Assembly: GCA_944332505.1 (NCBI GenBank)
Contig: CALVKC010000050.1
Location: forward strand, 1 to 8,035
Direction of reading: 5' to 3'
Source of the DNA: an uncultured Bacilli bacterium
GTDB taxonomy: Bacteria > Bacillota_I > Bacilli_A > RF39 > UBA660
Length of the DNA: 8,035 nt
Each line of letters begins with the position of its first letter. Positions within the stretch are counted from its first letter, which is position 1. The notes below the pieces were generated by a model that saw only the letters and a list, made by a program, of their open reading frames with translations, did not search any database and was not told the origin of the DNA. Positions 4,166 through 8,035 of this stretch are shown in pieces. Made by a program: the position numbers and the translations under genes.

Positions 4166-5521
4166 TTAATTTTCAGTAATTCTAATCTGTAAAGCATTTG
4201 ATACAACGTAGTTTACTAATGGATTCTTGTTGTCTATCTTTACTTCTACTTCATAATCTCCAACACCAAGTCCCGCAAGGTCTATGTATGCTTGAATGTC
4301 TTCAGCTTTTATGTTTTCTATAACTGATGCTACGCCTTTTACTTGAACACTGATTTCTTGACCAGATATTGGATTAGCTGTTAAGCCAGATGCTATGTTC
4401 CTTTGAGTGAAATTGTTTTTCAAGACAATCGTCTTTTGTTCTTCTTCTCCAAAAGTCGTTGTTATTTCTACATTATCTACACTCATGTCTCTTACACCAT
4501 TTGGTTTTTTAATATTTACTTTGTATGTTTTTGTACTTTCATTGCCCATGTCACTAACATCAATTGTTACTGGTATGCTTTCTATACTTTCAATTTCATC
4601 TTCATCACCATATATGGTTATTGAATAAGTCATATTATTATTTATTAATATCGATGCTATTGCTTTACCTGTTACTAATTTTCCTGTAGTTTGTACCTCA
4701 AGTGGTACTGTTTTTGAATAGCTATCTAATACTACTGTGGCACTTATCGTTTTAGGAACTATTTCAATATTGTCTAATTTCGCTCCACTAGAGTCATATG
4801 CTACTAATTCAACATTGTCAATATCATATGTTCCCGCTTCTTTAAATTCTTGTTTTTCTAAATCAATTAATGCTTTTACCGAAGCAATTGCTTCAAGTGC
4901 ATCACTACCACCTTTTACTACTACTTCAGATTGATCTAGTGTTACTGATTCAACACTTAGTTTGCTGTCTAAAGCATCTATGTTTAATAAATCATAATCT
5001 ATTGATTTTACTAAACTTTCTTTGTTCTTTATTGTTACTTGAACATATTCCGGTGATAATTTATAACTTAGGGAATCTATTGATTTTGAATATGTAAAAT
5101 ATACTTTGTATGGTGTATCTCCTGGTTTATAATCTGATAAATCAAGAATTACTTCGTATTCTCCAAGTTGTTTAGCAAGGTATATATCACTTTTTCTTCC
5201 TGTTAATGTAATATCAACAGTTTCAGGTACTCCTTCAACTACATAGGCTTCTTCATTGTAGTTTACTACTACTGGAACATTTGGTATTACTTCTGCTTCC
5301 GTTTCTACTAAAGTTATTACTTTAGAATCTATAAGTAAAAATAAGCCTACTGCTATAATTAGTGATAAATATATTAAAAAATTTGGTCTATTTAATATTT
5401 TATCTAATTTTCCTTGATTCTTTTTGTATTTTTTTGATAAGTAATATATTGCTCTACTTATAGGTACTACTATATACTTGTCTGTAAATTTATATATTTT
5501 TTTGAAAAAACGGGTTATCAT
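4166..5521 (-). CDS. cdaR: CdaA regulatory protein CdaR (YbbR repeats)
   Basis: A 451-residue membrane-anchored protein: a basic cytoplasmic N-terminus (1-46), one span (about 47-66, FLIYLSLIIAVGLFLLI) and an outer part with four YbbR-type repeats (about 78-165, 170-265, 270-355 and 365-449). The repeats show the usual pattern of V/I-rich strands with 'EVILDLSDYKPG', 'VKALIDLEKQ', 'VTIDVSDM' and 'AYIDLAGLGVGDYEV'. In Bacilli CdaR binds the cyclase CdaA and modulates c-di-AMP synthesis. Its ATG overlaps the TGA of cdaA by four bases (ATGA), and its ribosome binding site (GAAGGTGA) lies in the cdaA coding end, so the two are translationally coupled. glmM, the usual third gene, is absent: a terminator and a convergent gene follow. 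Confidence 0.93.
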   Translation of the reverse strand: MITRFFKKIYKFTDKYIVVPISRAIYYLSKKYKKNQGKLDKILNRPNFLIYLSLIIAVGLFLLIDSKVITLVETEAEVIPNVPVVVNYNEEAYVVEGVPETVDITLTGRKSDIYLAKQLGEYEVILDLSDYKPGDTPYKVYFTYSKSIDSLSYKLSPEYVQVTIKNKESLVKSIDYDLLNIDALDSKLSVESVTLDQSEVVVKGGSDALEAIASVKALIDLEKQEFKEAGTYDIDNVELVAYDSSGAKLDNIEIVPKTISATVVLDSYSKTVPLEVQTTGKLVTGKAIASILINNNMTYSITIYGDEDEIESIESIPVTIDVSDMGNESTKTYKVNIKKPNGVRDMSVDNVEITTTFGEEEQKTIVLKNNFTQRNIASGLTANPISGQEISVQVKGVASVIENIKAEDIQAYIDLAGLGVGDYEVEVKIDNKNPLVNYVVSNALQIRITEN

Positions 5522-6330
5522 TCGTCTTCACCTTCACTTTCATCAGCTTCAAAGAAGACTTCCATCTTTGGTTTTAACTCATCTATTAACATCATTCTAA
5601 ATTGATCTGGTTCTAAATTATAATGTAAATTGCTATCTACTGCTATACTTAAACGACCTGTTTCTTCAGATACTATTAAGGCTATTGCATCACTTTCTTC
5701 TGCTATTCCTAAAGCTGCTCTATGTCTTGTTCCTAATCTTTTTGATAAATTAGGATTCATACTAGTTTTAAATACTGCACCAGCACATGTGATCCTATCA
5801 CCTTGTATTATTACTCCACCATCATGTAGCGGTGAATTTGGGAAAAAAATCGTTTCTAGTAATGAATCAGTTAAATCCGCGTATACTTTGGTTGAATTTT
5901 TAATGTATTCTTCTAATGATATTTCCCTTTCTATTACTATTAATGCCCCAATACGATTCTTACGAAGATATTCTATTGCTCGCATTATTTCATATACAAC
6001 TTTTTCTCTTTCATCTACTGTTAGTATTTTGTGCCTTCCTAATAATTGTGTTCTACCAAGTGATTCTAATACACTTCTTATTTCTGGTTGGAATATTACT
6101 ATTATTGCAAGAGGTCCCCATTGGATTGCATATTCAAGTATTACTCCAACTGTATATAAGTTTAACCAATTACTTAATAATTTTACTAAAAGAATTATTA
6201 TTACTCCTTTAACTATTAGTACCATTTTTATGTTATTTTTTACATTTTTTAATATGTAATAAAATGCTATCCATACAAAACATATATCTAATATTTTGGT
6301 AAATGTATCCCAAACAATAGTTAAATTCAT
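5518..6330 (-). CDS. cdaA: diadenylate cyclase CdaA (c-di-AMP synthase)
   Basis: This 270-residue protein makes c-di-AMP from two ATP. Three N-terminal membrane segments (about 12-30, 36-56 and 66-80) precede a cytoplasmic DAC domain (about 90-250). Motifs are FQPEIRSVLESLGR (80-93), NSPLHDGGVII (165-175), GTRHRAALGI (200-209) and IVSEETGRLSIA. The RHR motif (202-204) is intact; the canonical DGA motif reads DGG (170-172). The acidic tail ADESEGEDE also encodes the next gene's ribosome binding site. The gene ends TGA-TAA, the TGA overlapping the cdaR start. AAGGATGGTG supports the ATG at 6330. c-di-AMP controls potassium/osmolyte balance and cell-wall homeostasis in Firmicutes; pairing with cdaR supports the same role here. 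Confidence 0.95.
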   Translation of the reverse strand: MNLTIVWDTFTKILDICFVWIAFYYILKNVKNNIKMVLIVKGVIIILLVKLLSNWLNLYTVGVILEYAIQWGPLAIIVIFQPEIRSVLESLGRTQLLGRHKILTVDEREKVVYEIMRAIEYLRKNRIGALIVIEREISLEEYIKNSTKVYADLTDSLLETIFFPNSPLHDGGVIIQGDRITCAGAVFKTSMNPNLSKRLGTRHRAALGIAEESDAIALIVSEETGRLSIAVDSNLHYNLEPDQFRMMLIDELKPKMEVFFEADESEGEDE

Positions 6331-6356
6331 TTAAACACCATCCTTGTGACTAATTT

Positions 6357-6365
6357 ATTATATCA
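6357..6365 (-). promoter_or_regulatory. extended -10 promoter of cdaA-cdaR
   Basis: The minus strand reads TGA-TATAAT (6365-6357), a perfect extended -10. The -35 region 17 bp away is TTTTTA, a weak match, as expected for extended -10 promoters. Start near 6350 gives a leader of about 20 nt before the ATG at 6330. Confidence 0.7.
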
Positions 6366-6402
6366 AATTTTTATAAAAATAAAAAGATATAACTTTTAAA
6401 AT

Positions 6403-6431
6403 AAAAGTGCTTATTTTATTCTAAGCACTTT
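6403..6431 (-). terminator. intrinsic terminator of the smpB-DUF3048-small membrane protein operon
   Basis: On the minus strand: AAAGTGCTTA (6431-6422), an 8-nt loop, TAAGCACTTT (6413-6404), then TATTTT. The perfect 10-bp stem begins within the TAA stop codon (6432-6430) of the small membrane protein gene. It isolates this operon from cdaA. Confidence 0.8.
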
Positions 6432-6669
6432 ATTTATTAACATTTTTGTTTATTATTTCATTAATTGACATATTGTTTTGTATATCGTTAGCAATGTTGG
6501 TATTATTAACATCACTACTAATGTTTAAGGCATCAATATTGTCTCCTTTTATCTTAAATGTGTCTTTTTTCTTGTTATGTTCATTTACAAAATATCCTAT
6601 TAGTGAAAATATTAAAAATATACTTATTATTATAAATATTATATAATGTTCACCTAAAAATTCTTGCAT
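6430..6669 (-). CDS. small one-span membrane protein (uncharacterised)
   Basis: A 79-residue protein I do not recognise. Residues about 8-27 (HYIIFIIISIFLIFSLIGYF) form one strong membrane span. After a basic patch (HNKKKD) the rest (40-79) is polar and rich in Asn, Ile and Asp (SSDVNNTNIANDIQNN), probably disordered. It starts 11 nt after the DUF3048 gene with GAAGGTGA 4 nt before the ATG, a strong site, so it is very likely translated and co-expressed with that gene and smpB. A partner role to the DUF3048 protein at the membrane is a guess from position only. Confidence 0.7.
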   Translation of the reverse strand: MQEFLGEHYIIFIIISIFLIFSLIGYFVNEHNKKKDTFKIKGDNIDALNISSDVNNTNIANDIQNNMSINEIINKNVNK

Positions 6670-6680
6670 ATTTCACCTTC

Positions 6681-7751
6681 TTATTCTATTACTAATTTTT
6701 GTCCTTTTGGTTGTATTTGAATGAATGTATTACCATCATTTACTATTAATTCTTCCCCATTTTCAAAATAATATTTTGTTTGTGATGCTCTACTATCTTT
6801 TTCCCATTTTATTGGAACTGCATAACCATTACTTATAAAATATCCTGTTCCAGAACCAATGTTTTCTAATTCTTGACGACCTTTGTTTTCTCCATCATTA
6901 ATTGTGTAATTGCCTACTTGATAAGTTATGATGTTTTTAAAAGTGTATTGTTCTTTTGTTACATAATCTGTATGAGCTTTATCGTTTACAAATCTTTTAT
7001 ATACTTGATTTTCACTATCATATTCATAACTGCTTGTTGTTGAACTTGAATACTTTATAGATACGCTTTGGGCGCTTTGAGCATTTTCCATCTTGCTTAA
7101 ATCTAATTCATCTATACTGTAATTTAATAATAAATCGTTATTTCTAGTTGTTCTAATTTTGCCTAAACCACTATTTAGTTTTTCAATGCTTGTAAATAAA
7201 CGATGTTCTGTTGCTACTTTAAGTGAATTGTCTCGCCATCCAGTTTTTGTGTTGTCTACTACTACTCGATCAACTCCTAATTTGCTAAAATCACTTTGGG
7301 CTTGAGGACTTTGTCCATGATGAACATATATTGCATCATTTTCTAAAGCATAATCTAAATAATAATGTCTTGCACTTCTTATTGAACCAATTCTTTCTGT
7401 GTCTTGGTCTAAAAATAATGCCATGTATCTAGTTATACCACCTTCAACTATTATTTCATAAATAATATAGGCATCTTGTAATCCGCTTTGTAGAGGTCTT
7501 GCTGTACTTATGTTGTTAATCATTACCGCATATGGCCTTGATGTAGTATTTTCATCTACTATTTGTAATTTTTTTTCTGGTTCTTCTTCTTTGTTTTCAT
7601 TATTAGAGTTGTTAATGTTTATTTCAGTGTCATTTTCTTTAAATACTCCACTTTTCCAACCTATTAATGCTCCAACTGCTACAAAAAGTATTACTCCTAG
7701 TGCTATAAATATTACCTTTTTATTCTTCCCTGATTTCTTTCTTGCTTTCAT
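6681..7751 (-). CDS. DUF3048 domain protein, membrane-anchored (YerB-like)
   Basis: A 356-residue envelope protein. A basic N-terminus is followed by one span (about 13-31), then an Asn/Glu-rich linker (38-62). The DUF3048 N-terminal domain (about 70-215) shows RPYAVMINN, ARPLQSGLQDAYIIYE, VEGGITRYMALF, RIGSIRSARHYY and YVHHGQSPQA. The C-terminal domain (about 230-350) has TFKNIITYQV, GSGTGYFISNGYAVPIKW and NDGNTFIQIQPKG. B. subtilis YerB is the family reference, a lipoprotein of unclear function; here a membrane span replaces the lipobox. The conserved Arg/Glu/His cluster hints at an enzyme or ligand binder, but no reaction is established. It begins 5 nt after the smpB stop, and its ribosome binding site is inside smpB. 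Confidence 0.9.
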   Translation of the reverse strand: MKARKKSGKNKKVIFIALGVILFVAVGALIGWKSGVFKENDTEININNSNNENKEEEPEKKLQIVDENTTSRPYAVMINNISTARPLQSGLQDAYIIYEIIVEGGITRYMALFLDQDTERIGSIRSARHYYLDYALENDAIYVHHGQSPQAQSDFSKLGVDRVVVDNTKTGWRDNSLKVATEHRLFTSIEKLNSGLGKIRTTRNNDLLLNYSIDELDLSKMENAQSAQSVSIKYSSSTTSSYEYDSENQVYKRFVNDKAHTDYVTKEQYTFKNIITYQVGNYTINDGENKGRQELENIGSGTGYFISNGYAVPIKWEKDSRASQTKYYFENGEELIVNDGNTFIQIQPKGQKLVIE

Positions 7752-7756
7752 TTTTA

Positions 7757-8035
7757 CTACCTTCCTTCTCTTTCCAAATCTCTTTTCTTTATTGTCTCCC
7801 TTTTGTCGTATAATTTTTTACCTTTTGCAAGTCCTATTAATACCTTTGCTTTTCCTTCTTTTATGTATACTCTTAATGGTATTAAAGAATATCCTTCGGT
7901 TTTTACTTCTTCTAATAATTTTTTTATTTCTTTTTTATGAAGTAATAGTTTTCTTTCTCTTGTCTCTTCATGATTGAATATACTTCCTTCATTGTATTTT
8001 TCTATATACATGTTTATTATGTATGCTTCATTATT
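7757..8035 (-). CDS. smpB: SsrA-binding protein SmpB (N-terminus beyond the window)
   Basis: The visible 92 residues are the C-terminal two thirds of SmpB, which binds tmRNA and delivers it to stalled ribosomes for trans-translation. The reading frame is open to the window end; codons before the internal ATG at 8011 (NNEAYIIN) match SmpB's central region, so that ATG is not the start. Diagnostic blocks are [29 protein letters not shown], and [18 protein letters not shown]. The protein stops at DLEREGR, earlier than typical SmpB proteins, whose tails run on for roughly 8-12 residues. The tag stop is a plain TAG with no sign of a frameshift repair in the short gap that follows. It heads, or is within, an operon with the DUF3048 gene. 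Confidence 0.95.
   Translation of the reverse strand, partial: NNEAYIINMYIEKYNEGSIFNHEETRERKLLLHKKEIKKLLEEVKTEGYSLIPLRVYIKEGKAKVLIGLAKGKKLYDKRETIKKRDLEREGR
7760..7767 (-). promoter_or_regulatory. ribosome binding site of the DUF3048 gene, inside the smpB end
   Basis: The minus strand reads AAGGAAGG (7767-7760), 8 nt before the ATG at 7751. It encodes the last residues of SmpB (E-G-R), so the end of SmpB is shaped by, or at least shares bases with, the downstream initiation signal. Confidence 0.75.

Noticed and set aside
5630..6259. Open frame of 209 codons on the plus strand.
   Set aside because: It is wholly antisense to the conserved cdaA gene, has no family resemblance, and arises from codon bias on the opposite strand.
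6331..6430. Possible c-di-AMP or other riboswitch before cdaA.
   Set aside because: The predicted leader is about 20 nt and the region beyond the promoter is the upstream operon's terminator, so no structured aptamer fits.
7510..7977. Open frame of 155 codons on the plus strand opposite smpB and the DUF3048 gene.
   Set aside because: Both opposite-strand genes are recognised families; the frame is a run of Leu/Phe/Ile codons from the complement of Lys/Glu-rich coding DNA.
8009..8011. ATG at 8011 as the start of smpB.
   Set aside because: The frame stays open to the window end and the codons upstream match internal SmpB sequence, so the gene is cut by the window rather than short at its N-terminus.

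Overview
This window looks like a stretch of chromosome from a low-G+C, single-membrane (monoderm) bacterium of the Bacillota/Mycoplasmatota border, for example an uncultured RF39-like Bacilli lineage; that placement is an inference. The grounds are strong AT bias, strong AGG-type ribosome binding sites, a Firmicutes-style rRNA leader with a boxA (TCTTTGAAAACT), and a Bacilli-like gene set (Ntdp/YgaC, CtpB-like protease, YdcC/GerS-like lipoprotein, DUF378, CdaA-CdaR, DUF3048/YerB, SmpB). Tryptophan is encoded by UGG and no in-frame UGA is needed, so the standard bacterial code fits.

All genes but one lie on the minus strand. From high to low coordinates (the direction of transcription) they are: smpB (cut by the window end), a membrane-anchored DUF3048 protein and a small one-span membrane protein, forming a tight operon closed by a terminator; then cdaA-cdaR (ybbR), the c-di-AMP synthase and its membrane regulator, overlapping by ATGA and without the usual glmM after them. 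The cdaR end faces a single plus-strand gene, a DUF378 membrane protein, across a shared bidirectional terminator. DUF378 diverges from a LolA-like/DUF4367 lipoprotein, with a symmetric promoter-like region between them. Three apparently single-gene units follow: a membrane-anchored thioredoxin-like protein without a CXXC motif, an S41 carboxy-terminal processing protease, and a nucleoside tri/diphosphatase (Ntdp) with unusual active-site substitutions. Last comes an rRNA operon: promoter, leader and the first ~66 nt of 16S rRNA.

Most of the window concerns the cell envelope (protease, lipoprotein, DUF3048, c-di-AMP signalling) and translation/nucleotide housekeeping (SmpB, 16S rRNA, Ntdp). 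I see no mobile element, CRISPR array, phage gene, toxin or defence system, and I do not think the window holds a dramatic new system. The points worth a second look are extreme compaction of regulatory DNA (stop codons inside terminators, a terminator U-tract fused to the next promoter, predicted 5' leaders of only about 10-20 nt), a back-to-back symmetric divergent promoter, a helically phased A-tract array upstream of the rRNA promoter, and residue-level departures in Ntdp, CdaA and SmpB.
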